Part shown: positions 10,875 through 18,444 of the stretch, piece by piece | How the letters are laid out: the number at the start of each line of letters is the position of its first letter | Numbering within the stretch: the first letter of the stretch is position 1 | Source: Labrys sp. KNU-23 | Lineage (GTDB): Bacteria > Pseudomonadota > Alphaproteobacteria > Rhizobiales > Labraceae | Direction of reading: 5' to 3' | Assembly: GCF_008330945.1 (NCBI RefSeq) | Contig: NZ_CP043488.1 | Location: 496,001-560,000, forward strand | DNA: 64,000 nt | Program-made: the position numbers and the translations under genes | The notes under the pieces: generated by a model | Databases searched by the model: none | What the model was told of the DNA's origin: nothing | Seen by the model: only the letters and a program-made list of their open reading frames with translations

Positions 10875-11900
10875 TCATCCCGTCCTGCGGAGGATTTTGC
10901 CAGCGATCTTGCTCAGCGCATCCGGCTGTCCGAACCCCCCCGATTTTGCAATGATGCAATGGCCTTGAGCATGCGCCAAGCCCAGTCCCGGCAGGCATTC
11001 GCCAAGGAGCCGAAAACGCCTGATCTCAATTTTTCCGAGCACCGCCTGGGCCGTCGCACCGCCGCACAAGAGCAGTGTCGAAGCTCTCGCGAGGCCAGGA
11101 AATACACTGTTTGCGAGTGCCTGCGAGACCTCCAGGGAGCCTGCCGCTTCGTTGCCTGGCACCGCTTGTACAAGGGTGATCGCATGGCCATGGAAGTTGG
11201 CCTCGGCCAGCCAGCCATTGAGCGCCGGCAGGTAATGAGGATCGAAGGCAGCTCGAAGTGCGTCGACCTGCGCAAGGGTGATCGGATCGCGCGACCCGAT
11301 CACGAACAGGGCTGGACCTCCCGGAATATCGGCTATCTGCCCGTCCGCCCGCCCGCTTAGCCGTTCGGCAAGTGCTTCTGCCAGGCCCCGCGCCCCGATC
11401 AGGAGGTCGATTCCGGTCTTTTCGGACTGCTCGAGCCAGCTCCGCATCTCGCCCTGGTCCGAAATGTCCGGGATGGTGGCGCGGGCTGCGTGCGAGCCGA
11501 GCGTCTCGACGATGGAGATCGGTGTCTCCACGCCGAATCCATGCACGCAGCCGGCCTTCACCACCCGTCCAAAATCGGGGATCGCCGGTGCCACCAATGC
11601 GGCTCGGTAGGATAGGACGTCGAGTTCGGCTGCGACATGCCCCTTAAGGCGCGAGTCCACCTTCTTGAACAGGCGAATCCCGGCTGGCAAGGCGGCCAAT
11701 GTTGCGGCAGTCAAACGACGTGCCGCATCCGCGGTCAGTTCGCGCGAATCGAGATTGATCGAAAGCACGTCCGGTCTTTCCTGGACCGCTTCTCCAATGG
11801 CATCGACTGTCAACGCTACCTGGACATGCATGCCCCGTGCCGCGAATGGCGCGGCGGTATCCAATGCGCCTGTCAAATCGTCGGCAAGGATGGCCAACAT
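10875..11900 (-). CDS. Four-carbon acid sugar kinase family protein (DUF1537)
   Basis: A 341-residue kinase of the OtnK/DtnK/LtnK family, which phosphorylates D-threonate, L-threonate or erythronate at C4. The N-terminal signature ILADDLTGALDTAAPFA and the substrate-domain KKVDSRLKGH are intact. The C-terminal nucleotide-binding part has LLCGGATAQAV and IIAKSGGFG. ATG 11900 gives the usual opening; an in-frame TTG at 11912 is possible. At 341 residues it is shorter than the roughly 400-430 common in the family, with the middle region compact. It pairs functionally with the PdxA2 enzyme at 8.0-9.0 kb, although on the other strand. First gene of a two-gene operon with the FadR-type regulator. 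Confidence 0.88.
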   Translation of the reverse strand: MLAILADDLTGALDTAAPFAARGMHVQVALTVDAIGEAVQERPDVLSINLDSRELTADAARRLTAATLAALPAGIRLFKKVDSRLKGHVAAELDVLSYRAALVAPAIPDFGRVVKAGCVHGFGVETPISIVETLGSHAARATIPDISDQGEMRSWLEQSEKTGIDLLIGARGLAEALAERLSGRADGQIADIPGGPALFVIGSRDPITLAQVDALRAAFDPHYLPALNGWLAEANFHGHAITLVQAVPGNEAAGSLEVSQALANSVFPGLARASTLLLCGGATAQAVLGKIEIRRFRLLGECLPGLGLAHAQGHCIIAKSGGFGQPDALSKIAGKILRRTG

Positions 11901-12517
11901 CGCAATTCTCAAATTGTTGTTATCTTTTGTTCTTTATTTATCATTGAAATGTCAATGTTTTTTTAAAAAATATTACAAATATACCGGAATTTACGCGCCG
12001 CCATCGAGCGTGGCTTCCGGCTGGTGGCCGGCAGATAGGACATTTGAAACGCTCACTTGGCGTGTTCCTCACGCTCACCGTTCAGGCAGCCGATCTTGCC
12101 CTTGAGCCGGGACGCTGGCGGGCGATCGGTGTCACGCCAATATGCGAGGTCGTCACCGTGGAATGCGCCGGATGGCGAGGACGTCGTCGGACGCGAACCC
12201 TGGCTGCCGGGTTCGAGCAGCCTGCCTTGTCTTGAGGGGATATATCGATGTTCGGGAAGAGCCGAATGTAAATCCAATGTTCTTTGTCCACCGGCGTTTG
12301 TCCTGATTTATACAGGGAAAGCTAGGAATCGAGGCAAAATCGGAAGAGGCTCGAAATAGTGTGGCTGGCAACTACGATCATTTTTGAAGATGATCTTTAC
12401 ACGTGCCAGGAATTGCCTGAGAATCCAGGCCAGCGTGGCGACCGGGTCCACAATGCTGCGCTCACAAAGAAAAACGTCACTCACTTCCAAATCAACAGAA
12501 CAAGAAAGTGATTGAGC
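11901..12517. promoter_or_regulatory. Intergenic region upstream of the kinase and mucR-like gene
   Basis: The kinase-proximal 70 bp is very AT-rich and contains, on the minus strand, TTGACA inside an inverted repeat CATTGA, CATT, TCAATG (about 11932-11947), a plausible promoter/operator. The rest (12000-12500) has only short frames with no family resemblance; I see no gene in it. Confidence 0.35.
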
Positions 12518-12982
12518 ATGCTTGAAGAAGACACAAATCTGGTCGACCTGACGGTCGATATCGTCTCCGCTTATGTTGCCAACAATCAGATTGCCACCAC
12601 TTCCCTCGCGGATCTCATCCGTTCGGTACATGGCAGTCTCTCAGATCTGAATAATCCAAAGCAAGTCGAGGCGAATGTGCCGCCAAAGCCTGCCATTCCG
12701 ATCAAGAAATCCGTCACGAACGATTATGTGATCTGCCTGGACGATGGCCTCAAATTCAAGTCACTCACCCGGCATTTGCGTACCGCCTATGGCATGACGC
12801 CTGAGCAATATCGGGAAAAATGGGGCTTGCCAGCAGACTATCCCATGGTTGCGCCGAGCTATTCGGCACAGCGCTCCCGCCTGGCGAGGGAACTCGGCCT
12901 CGGCCAACAACGCCAGAAGGCCAAGAACGTACCACCGCCCCCTCCTGCCCCCAGCAAGGGCAGGAAGAAAAAGGCGCAATAG
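12518..12982 (+). CDS. MucR/Ros-family transcriptional regulator lacking the usual zinc ligands
   Basis: A 154-residue protein of the Ros/MucR family, DNA-binding regulators or nucleoid-associated proteins of alphaproteobacteria. Helical N-terminal region (VDLTVDIVSAYVANNQI), then the Ros core from about residue 69 to 118 (DYVICLDDGLKFKSLTRHL, MTPEQYREKWGLPADYPMVAPSY). In zinc-binding members the ligands are two cysteines and two histidines. Here Cys73 and His86 remain, but the second Cys is Asp76 and the last His is Tyr91. Zinc-free family members are known in Mesorhizobium. The tail is proline- and lysine-rich. ATG 12518 is chosen over an upstream TTG. Possible targets include exopolysaccharide, motility and envelope genes. 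Confidence 0.93.
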   Translation: MLEEDTNLVDLTVDIVSAYVANNQIATTSLADLIRSVHGSLSDLNNPKQVEANVPPKPAIPIKKSVTNDYVICLDDGLKFKSLTRHLRTAYGMTPEQYREKWGLPADYPMVAPSYSAQRSRLARELGLGQQRQKAKNVPPPPPAPSKGRKKKAQ

Positions 12983-13174
12983 ACCGCCTCCGCTATGCCG
13001 GATCAGGCGATCTGTGGAGGCCGCCATCGAGCAGGCCTTGCCAGCTGGTTCGTTGCCGACTCCGGCGCGTGAGGCAAAACCGCAATGCGCAAGCCGTCAT
13101 ACGCGACAGCACGGCGGCATGAATGTCGTGCTGTCCTTCGTTCCTCGAAGGCAACGGATGAGAGAGGAAATCGG

Positions 13175-13201
13175 GACGGGGCCGAAAATGCCGGCCCCGT
13201 C
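13175..13201 (+). terminator. Hairpin downstream of the mucR-like gene
   Basis: A perfect ten-base stem (GACGGGGCCG/CGGCCCCGTC) with a seven-base loop. A second, weaker hairpin with nine-base arms lies at 13105-13135. Neither is followed at once by a T run, so termination is uncertain. No gene is seen between 12983 and 13255. Confidence 0.4.
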
Positions 13202-13255
13202 GAACGGGCACTGTCATTTTAACTCGTTTGCCGGCTGCCGGGCTGTTCGCAAGGC

Positions 13256-13478
13256 ATGAGCGAGGTTCGAAATTCCCTTTATCGCGGTCACCGGTTTCCT
13301 GCTGAAGTCACTGACCGGGCGGTCTGGCTTTATTTCCGATTTCCGCTCAGGCCATCCGCCACTGCGCGCCCAGTTCGGCGACAAATGGCATCCTGATGAA
13401 GTCGTCAGTGAGATTGGCGGCCAGAAGCATGGGCTCCGGCGTGCCGTCGACCAGAGCAACTTCTTATTGGATAATTAG
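13256..13478 (+). pseudogene. IS6-family transposase remnant
   Basis: The frame from ATG 13256 reads YRGHRFPAEVTDRAVWLYFRFPL, the conserved N-terminus of IS6/IS26-type transposases, then stops. From 13374 a second frame (+1) reads FGDKWHPDEVVSEIGG, followed by QKHGLRRAVDQSNFLLD, the segment around the first catalytic aspartate of the same family. The DNA-binding middle part and everything after the first third of the catalytic domain are missing. This is a deleted, frameshifted relic that cannot transpose. It directly abuts a copy of the dispersed repeat at 13510. Confidence 0.8.
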
Positions 13479-13509
13479 GTCCAAAATTGCAACAACCGGC
13501 AGGATGGCG

Positions 13510-13590
13510 CAATCGCCAAGAATCGCAAAGACGCGTCGAACCAGGGAGTGAGAGCAAACCAGCGTTTCCGTCTAAACGCGCTTTGCGCTA
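13510..13590 (+). repeat. Dispersed two-hairpin repeat, copy 1 (5' truncated)
   Basis: It shares CCAAGAATCGCAAAGACGCG and the GCGTTT...AAACGCGCTTTGC hairpin with the copies at 17490, 20662 and 56584. The first half of the 5' hairpin is missing, replaced by sequence next to the IS6 relic. Confidence 0.85.
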
Positions 13591-13680
13591 GGAGCGGCCA
13601 ATCGTCGGTGCCTGATGGGACCCCCCTATCCGCCAGCCAGGCCGGGAAGGTGAGGTGCCCCGGCGGAATTTCGTCGCTGG

Positions 13681-14571
13681 TCAGCCCGAGATAATTTCGT
13701 AGTGAAGGATCTGGGCCTCGCTGAGGAAGGACCGCAATCCAGGCGATATCAAGCCGGAGCCGAAGAGCAGAACGTCTTCGCGACGCACGAATACTTCCTG
13801 GTCCGGTCCCGTCGACACGAATGTGCCCGATGAGCTTCGCTCGGCGAGCCTGGCCCTGCCGTTCGAAATGGTGAAGGTGGCGTGATGCCTCGAGACCCAA
13901 GGCCGCGGGACGATGATATTGCACTCCGGGGATCGGCCGATGGTCACGAATTCGTTGTCGTGGCAGCATCGTAACTGGTCCCCATATCTGATAATGAGAT
14001 TAACGTGCCGTGTCGGGCTGGCAGCTCTATCGAAAACGGTGCTCCGGCGGGCGAGCTGCGTACTGACAGCACCATCCTCTTCTCGCAGGGTATAGACATC
14101 GAAGGGCTCCTGCTTCCCCTTGAAGGCCATTCTGTCGAGGAGCCGCAAGGCACTGCGACTCTCCGGGACAAGGGCTTCGAAGAAACTCTGGCTGACCAGC
14201 ACTTCCCCGGGATTTGCCGTGCTGGACAATCTCGCGGTGACATTGACAACGTCGCCGAATATGTCGCCCCGCATCCGAATGACCGCTCCGAAATGCAATC
14301 CGATCCGGGCCTTCAACGATCCGCCCGACAGCTTGCTGCTGATCTGGCCGACAGCCTTCAACGCCGCCTCCGGCCTCGTGAACAGGCTGAGCACGTCGTC
14401 GCCCTTCGAGTGAATGAAATCACCGCCATATAGGGCAGTGATCCCACGTACCTCGTCCAGGCATTCCGAGATCTGCTGCAGAGCACCAACATCGCCGATG
14501 CGCTCATAGAGCGGCGTGCTCCCTACGACATCGACCAAGAGGACTGCGGCTAGAACTCTCTCCTGATCCAT
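13681..14571 (-). CDS. Class III nucleotidyl cyclase with C-terminal FHA domain
   Basis: A 296-residue two-domain signalling protein. Residues 5-165 form an adenylate/guanylate cyclase catalytic domain with both metal-binding aspartates (Asp14 in LLVDVVGST, Asp58 in KGDDVLSLF) and the GDIFGDVVNVTARL motif that supplies the transition-state Asn110 and Arg114. Residues 188-285 form a forkhead-associated domain that binds phosphothreonine peptides (TIGRSPECNI, SRHHATFTI). It is probably cytosolic, with cyclase output tied to Ser/Thr phosphorylation. ATG 14571 is preferred over a GTG at 14601. No kinase or phosphatase gene lies nearby. The GTP/ATP preference is not evident. Confidence 0.9.
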   Translation of the reverse strand: MDQERVLAAVLLVDVVGSTPLYERIGDVGALQQISECLDEVRGITALYGGDFIHSKGDDVLSLFTRPEAALKAVGQISSKLSGGSLKARIGLHFGAVIRMRGDIFGDVVNVTARLSSTANPGEVLVSQSFFEALVPESRSALRLLDRMAFKGKQEPFDVYTLREEDGAVSTQLARRSTVFDRAASPTRHVNLIIRYGDQLRCCHDNEFVTIGRSPECNIIVPRPWVSRHHATFTISNGRARLAERSSSGTFVSTGPDQEVFVRREDVLLFGSGLISPGLRSFLSEAQILHYEIISG

Positions 14572-14903
14572 CAGCGTGCATCCGCCCCAAGAACGCAACA
14601 CGAAGATGATATACCAAAACCGTCCCGGATTTCATTGCTCGAAGTACAAAATCGGACACGTGGCTCAGTCCCTGCCTGCGCTCTCGAAATGCGTCCGGGC
14701 AGCCGGCATCGACAGTGCAATCGGATGTCGTGAGAAACGGTTCGTCGACCAGGTGAGCATTCCGGTGGCAGTGCATCCGCCAGTGCTGCGCAAACGCAAG
14801 TGAAGGCTGCCTCTTCAGCAAGACAGTCCGCCGATCGCGCCGTTATCCTGCTCGATACCGACAATGGTTTTGAATATGTCATGCACGAGCCCATGTGCTC
14901 TGT
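14572..14903. other. Non-coding gap
   Basis: Only short frames without codon-usage support or family resemblance are present in this 330-bp stretch. No repeat or hairpin stands out. Confidence 0.5.
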
Positions 14904-15320
14904 TCAGCCGATGCCCCTGGTCGCTTCATGGCGGTGCATAAGCACGGAAAGCACGACCGCAATCAAATAGAGCGCCGGAACGTCGCCGATCAGATGGCCG
15001 CGCTCCGATGGATCAGCGATGGCCTGATAGGTCATAATCGCGGCATGCACAGCACTCGACCAAATAGTGAACCAGATCAGACTTCGATGTTCACTGGGGT
15101 TGCGTGATGCCAAAAGTAGGAAAACACCGAGCGTGGCGTAGATGCCAACGATCATAAAGATATAATGCGACTGCCCATGTCCCCACCCCCAACCGGTGGG
15201 CCACATTATGTAGAGCGGATAGACGCCAAAAATCATTATTGTGCCGAACAGGATCAGCGACATTCGTAGATATGACAGTCCCGTCGCTGCTGACATATCC
15301 AGACTGATCCCATCGCCCAT
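14904..15320 (-). CDS. Small four-helix membrane protein, function unknown
   Basis: About 138 residues with four predicted membrane helices (around YLRMSLILFGTIMIFGVYPL, YIFMIVGIYATLGVFLLLA, LIWFTIWSSAVHAAIMTYQ and YLIAVVLSVLM). The conserved-looking DPSERGHLIGDVPAL lies between the last two helices. It resembles small uncharacterised membrane proteins often found near TetR-controlled oxidoreductases; I cannot name the family with certainty. The frame is open to 15434; ATG 15320 (GAAGG 4 bp ahead) or 15299 are the sensible starts. It is 177 bp downstream of the oxidoreductase gene on the same strand. Confidence 0.65.
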   Translation of the reverse strand: MGDGISLDMSAATGLSYLRMSLILFGTIMIFGVYPLYIMWPTGWGWGHGQSHYIFMIVGIYATLGVFLLLASRNPSEHRSLIWFTIWSSAVHAAIMTYQAIADPSERGHLIGDVPALYLIAVVLSVLMHRHEATRGIG

Positions 15321-15497
15321 GTGCCTTCGGACAATACAGAACCCTCGACGTGACTGCGGCGTGAAAGCATAACCGCGATAGGTGGCCTCTCCGCCTCGCC
15401 TGACCACACGCAACACGCCGGGCTGAGATGGCATCGACGCGTCTCGATCGACTGGTCTTGGGGATCCAGGCGAGCGGGGAGGTGCTGCGTGGCGCCA

Positions 15498-16448
15498 TTA
15501 CAGGCTCGGTCCTGGTTGGGAGAGCTCGGCAGACCCCTGGCGCCAGGAGGAGTAGTGCGGACGCCACCCCAGCTCTGCCTTGGCTTTGGCATTCGATCCT
15601 GCGCGGGACTGGGTCATCATGGTGACGAGAGGGGCGCCGGCAACCATGCGGGCGAGCCAGGCGGGCAAACGGATTGGCGGCTTGGCGCCAAGCATCGCGG
15701 CGAATGTCGGCAGCCACATGTGAACCGGTGCGGGATCGTCGTCGACGATGTTGTAGATGCCGGAGCCTTGCTCGATCGCCAGCGCGGTTGCCTCGGCCGC
15801 ATCATCGATATGGACGAACGACCACCATGCCGTACCGCCGCCGATCACCGGCATGCGCCGCCTTCGAATTTGATCGATCAGGCCGGCATCGAACATGCCT
15901 GTATCCGGGCCGTAGAACGCCCCATATCGCAACACCACGCCTTCCGGTGCGACCGACGTCGAAACGGCGTGCTCAAGATGGCGGATCGCTTCGAGTGTCC
16001 GGCGCTGCTCGGCCGGCGGTTCTGGATCGAGCGGATCTTCCTCGGATTTGACCAGGCTGCCAGTGCGAGCATAAGGCCAGCCGCAAAAGCTTTGCGCCAC
16101 GATGCGCTTCACGCCGTTCGCTCGCGCTGCCGCCAACAGATGATCCGTGCCGGCTATGCGTAGACGATTGCTGCTGGCGAAGGCACGGTCGAACCTGCGC
16201 AAGTCAGACGCGCCTTTGAGATCGGTGAGTTCATGGGCAATCACATCGGGCCGGGCCGCTGCGACCGCAGCGTGAACGGCTTGCGGGTCGAGCGCGTCTG
16301 CGATCACGGGCTCCGCGCCCATATCCCTCACGAGGCAAGCCTTGCCGGGCGTGCGTGTCAGGCCAGCCACGGCATGGCCAGCGCGAACCAATCTGGGGAC
16401 CAGCCGCTGCCCGACGGCACCGGTCGCTCCTGCGACGAGAATGCGCAT
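15498..16448 (-). CDS. NAD(P)-dependent epimerase/dehydratase family protein (extended SDR)
   Basis: A 316-residue Rossmann-fold protein. The N-terminal MRILVAGATGAVGQRLVPRLV is the GxxGxxG dinucleotide-binding motif of extended or atypical SDRs. The usual YxxxK motif is not clear (the matching region is FCGWPYARTG), so an atypical NmrA-like or sugar-epimerase-like role is possible. Later landmarks are VLRYGAFYGPDTGMF and WWSFVHIDDAAEATALAIE, standard for the NAD-epimerase C-lobe. It is divergent from a TetR gene with a palindromic site between them, the common arrangement in which the regulator represses both. Confidence 0.9.
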   Translation of the reverse strand: MRILVAGATGAVGQRLVPRLVRAGHAVAGLTRTPGKACLVRDMGAEPVIADALDPQAVHAAVAAARPDVIAHELTDLKGASDLRRFDRAFASSNRLRIAGTDHLLAAARANGVKRIVAQSFCGWPYARTGSLVKSEEDPLDPEPPAEQRRTLEAIRHLEHAVSTSVAPEGVVLRYGAFYGPDTGMFDAGLIDQIRRRRMPVIGGGTAWWSFVHIDDAAEATALAIEQGSGIYNIVDDDPAPVHMWLPTFAAMLGAKPPIRLPAWLARMVAGAPLVTMMTQSRAGSNAKAKAELGWRPHYSSWRQGSAELSQPGPSL

Positions 16449-16469
16449 AATGTCACCTCGTACTTGATA

Positions 16470-16487
16470 ACCTACTCACCAGTAGGT
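16470..16487. promoter_or_regulatory. Candidate TetR operator
   Basis: Perfect seven-base inverted repeat ACCTACT, CACC, AGTAGGT in the 52-bp gap between the divergent oxidoreductase and tetR genes. Site size and position are those expected for an autoregulating TetR dimer. Confidence 0.7.
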
Positions 16488-16500
16488 AATGTCGAGGGCG

Positions 16501-17139
16501 ATGATGTCAAGAGTTCGCAAAAGGTTGAGCGCGCAAGAGCGGCGGGCAAAGATCCTCGCCGCGGCCATATCCGCCTTCGCGCGGGAAGGTTATGAAAAAA
16601 CCACAATGGACCAGATCGCGACCGGCGCGAACATTACCAAACCGGTCCTCTACGATCATTTTCCGTCAAAGCAGGCGCTCTTCCAAGCGGTGCTCGAGAC
16701 CATCCGCGATGGATTGATCGCCAAAGGTCGTTCGATCGTGGCGGAAGACACCGATCCAGCGGACAAATTCCGGCGTGCCGTGGATGCTTTCCTCGGCTTT
16801 GTCGAGGATGAGCCGGCTGCGGCCAGGGTGTTGTTGACGGTTCCATCGGGGGATCCGGCTGCTGCACAATTGGCGCGTACCGTGCAAGTCGGTGCTTCCG
16901 CCGGTATCGCGGCACTGCTTACCGCTTTCATGGGAGCGAGGTCGCCGTGGCAGCTTCGCGCCGCGACGGAGTTTCTGAAAGAGGGCCTGCACGCGATCGC
17001 CTTGTGGTGGCTCGATAATCCGGGACCGACGCGCCGGGAGGTCGCCGACATTGTCTTGGAGATCGCTTGGGTGGGATTGCGAGGCCAGGCAGGCTCCAAC
17101 GGAGAGAGGAAACGGAAAGCCATCGATCGAAAGAGGTGA
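16501..17139 (+). CDS. TetR-family transcriptional regulator
   Basis: A 212-residue repressor. The N-terminal helix-turn-helix (RRAKILAAAISAFAREGYEKTTMDQIA, NITKPVLYDHFPSKQALF) is canonical; the C-terminal ligand domain is helical and unassigned. GAGGG stands 2-5 bp before the ATG pair at 16501/16504. The gene is divergent from the SDR gene and 3 bp upstream of a small membrane-protein gene. The operator between the divergent genes suggests control of the SDR, itself and the membrane protein. Confidence 0.93.
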   Translation: MMSRVRKRLSAQERRAKILAAAISAFAREGYEKTTMDQIATGANITKPVLYDHFPSKQALFQAVLETIRDGLIAKGRSIVAEDTDPADKFRRAVDAFLGFVEDEPAAARVLLTVPSGDPAAAQLARTVQVGASAGIAALLTAFMGARSPWQLRAATEFLKEGLHAIALWWLDNPGPTRREVADIVLEIAWVGLRGQAGSNGERKRKAIDRKR

Positions 17140-17142
17140 CGC

Positions 17143-17493
17143 ATGAGAGATCTGGCGCTTCAGATCGCCGGCGTATTGGCGATCATGATTGCGATCGCGC
17201 ATGGCGCGATTGCCGAGTTGCAGGTTTTTCCCAAGGCATCCATCGCACCGAACCGAACGCGACGCTTGCTTCGGATGGTCTGGCAGGCAAGCACGGTCGA
17301 CTGGAGCTGCATTGGTGCGTTGCTGATTGCTGCACCCTTGCTTGGATCTGAAAGTGCACGGCGATGCATCATCATGGTTGCAATCGTCGCCTACGGCTAC
17401 GCCGCCATCGGCAACGCCATTGCAAGCCGAGGGCGCCATATGGGCTGGTATCTGATGAGCGCAGTCGTGGGGCTATCGGTGATCGGCCTCTAG
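17143..17493 (+). CDS. Small integral membrane protein, function unknown
   Basis: A 116-residue protein with about four membrane helices (LQIAGVLAIMIAIAHGAIA, IGALLIAAPLLG, IIMVAIVAYGYAAIGNAIA, WYLMSAVVGLSVIGL). It starts 3 bp after the tetR stop and is presumably co-transcribed. The stop TAG lies inside the end of dispersed repeat copy 2 (17490-17595), so the repeat may have trimmed or set the C-terminus. I do not recognise a family. Confidence 0.7.
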   Translation: MRDLALQIAGVLAIMIAIAHGAIAELQVFPKASIAPNRTRRLLRMVWQASTVDWSCIGALLIAAPLLGSESARRCIIMVAIVAYGYAAIGNAIASRGRHMGWYLMSAVVGLSVIGL

Positions 17494-17595
17494 AACAAAG
17501 CGCGTTTAGACGGAAACGCTATTTTGCCCTAGCTCTTTGATTCGACGCGTCTTTGCGATTCTTGGTGATTCCACCAAGTCGCAAAACACTTTAGC
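17490..17595 (-). repeat. Dispersed two-hairpin repeat, copy 2
   Basis: A full-length copy on the minus strand, about 106 bp. It begins GCTAAAGTGTTTTGCG, has the ACCAAGAATCGCAAAGACGC return arm, and ends in the GCGTTTCCGTCTAAACGC hairpin and CTTTGTTCTAG. It overlaps the stop codon of the small membrane-protein gene. Confidence 0.9.
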
Positions 17596-17774
17596 GTGGC
17601 GAATTGCGTCCCGCACCCGCGCGGTCGATATCAGCGACGAAGCCATAGCCTTCAATGTGGTCGAGGCGACGGTGCCCAGGAGCTGCGCCAGCAGATCGCG
17701 GCCGGCGATCTTGCCGCGGGCTGGGCAGACGGCCTTCCTCGCGATGGATGGCGTAGGCATCGGAGCCGCGTGTT

Positions 17775-18022
17775 CGGCTATCTCGATAGCGCAACCCGAG
17801 CGGTCGGATGCGCCCAGCAACACGGACATGATCAACGCTACGACGTTGCGGATAAATATATGGAGGTCGTCTACTCGTTGTGGGAGGCAGTTGGCAGCAC
17901 GATGCGTTTTTGCGCGACTGTGACGACGGTATCTTTGCCGATTACGCGAAAAACTGGGCGGTGGTGCGCGTTTGCCCTCGGCACACCCCGCGGCACGCTT
18001 TCGTCATGGGAATTGAGCTGTA
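17775..18022 (+). pseudogene. Remnant of a flavin-dependent (NtaA/SnaA-type luciferase-like) monooxygenase
   Basis: One frame reads QQHGHDQRYDVADKYMEVVYSLWE, a hallmark segment of nitrilotriacetate-monooxygenase-type luciferase-like enzymes. Just after it, a second frame reads HDAFLRDCDDGIFADYAK, the continuation of the same family motif. So one frameshift separates two adjoining pieces, and the rest of the roughly 440-residue protein is absent. The stretch 17596-17774 before it has no clear match. This is decayed sequence inside the accessory region. Confidence 0.65.
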
Positions 18023-18444
18023 ATCGCGGGCCGTCCGGATCGCTGGGGTGGCTCCACCCAAGCATCGGCCTGGCGGGCTTTGCTTTATCTATTGCAAGAA
18101 AATCAAATACTTACGGTCGAAAATTTGAATAAGAGAGCCTTGTACTCCGCAACCGGCCGCACAGTGAAACAGCATCGGCGGATCAGGTTCCCATATCGGG
18201 CAGGCCGCCTGTCGCGGCTATGCCAGTCTCGACATATTCTGGAGCGGTCTCGATCCCGAGCGCAGCATCGCAACCTCTCTGCACGGGCAGGCTATCCGAG
18301 TGTCAATCCATGCTCCAGCACCGATCCGATTCCGGGATCGGATCGGTGCTGCAGGCCTTTGTTGCCGCCTCGTTTTTGACCAAAACCGGTGTCCACTTCT
18401 CGGCACGATGCACCAGTAGCAGCCCCACCCGTGGCCGCGATCGG
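18023..18444. other. Non-coding stretch downstream of the toxin gene
   Basis: No convincing gene is seen. The stretch holds a perfect 15-base inverted repeat at 18316-18351, listed separately as a terminator candidate. Confidence 0.5.
18316..18351. terminator. Perfect 15-bp inverted repeat, probable terminator of the toxin gene
   Basis: Arms CAGCACCGATCCGAT and ATCGGATCGGTGCTG enclose TCCGGG. It lies 94 bp past the toxin stop on the minus strand. There is no T run, so it may be a rho-assisted or bidirectional stop, or a boundary repeat. Confidence 0.5.
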
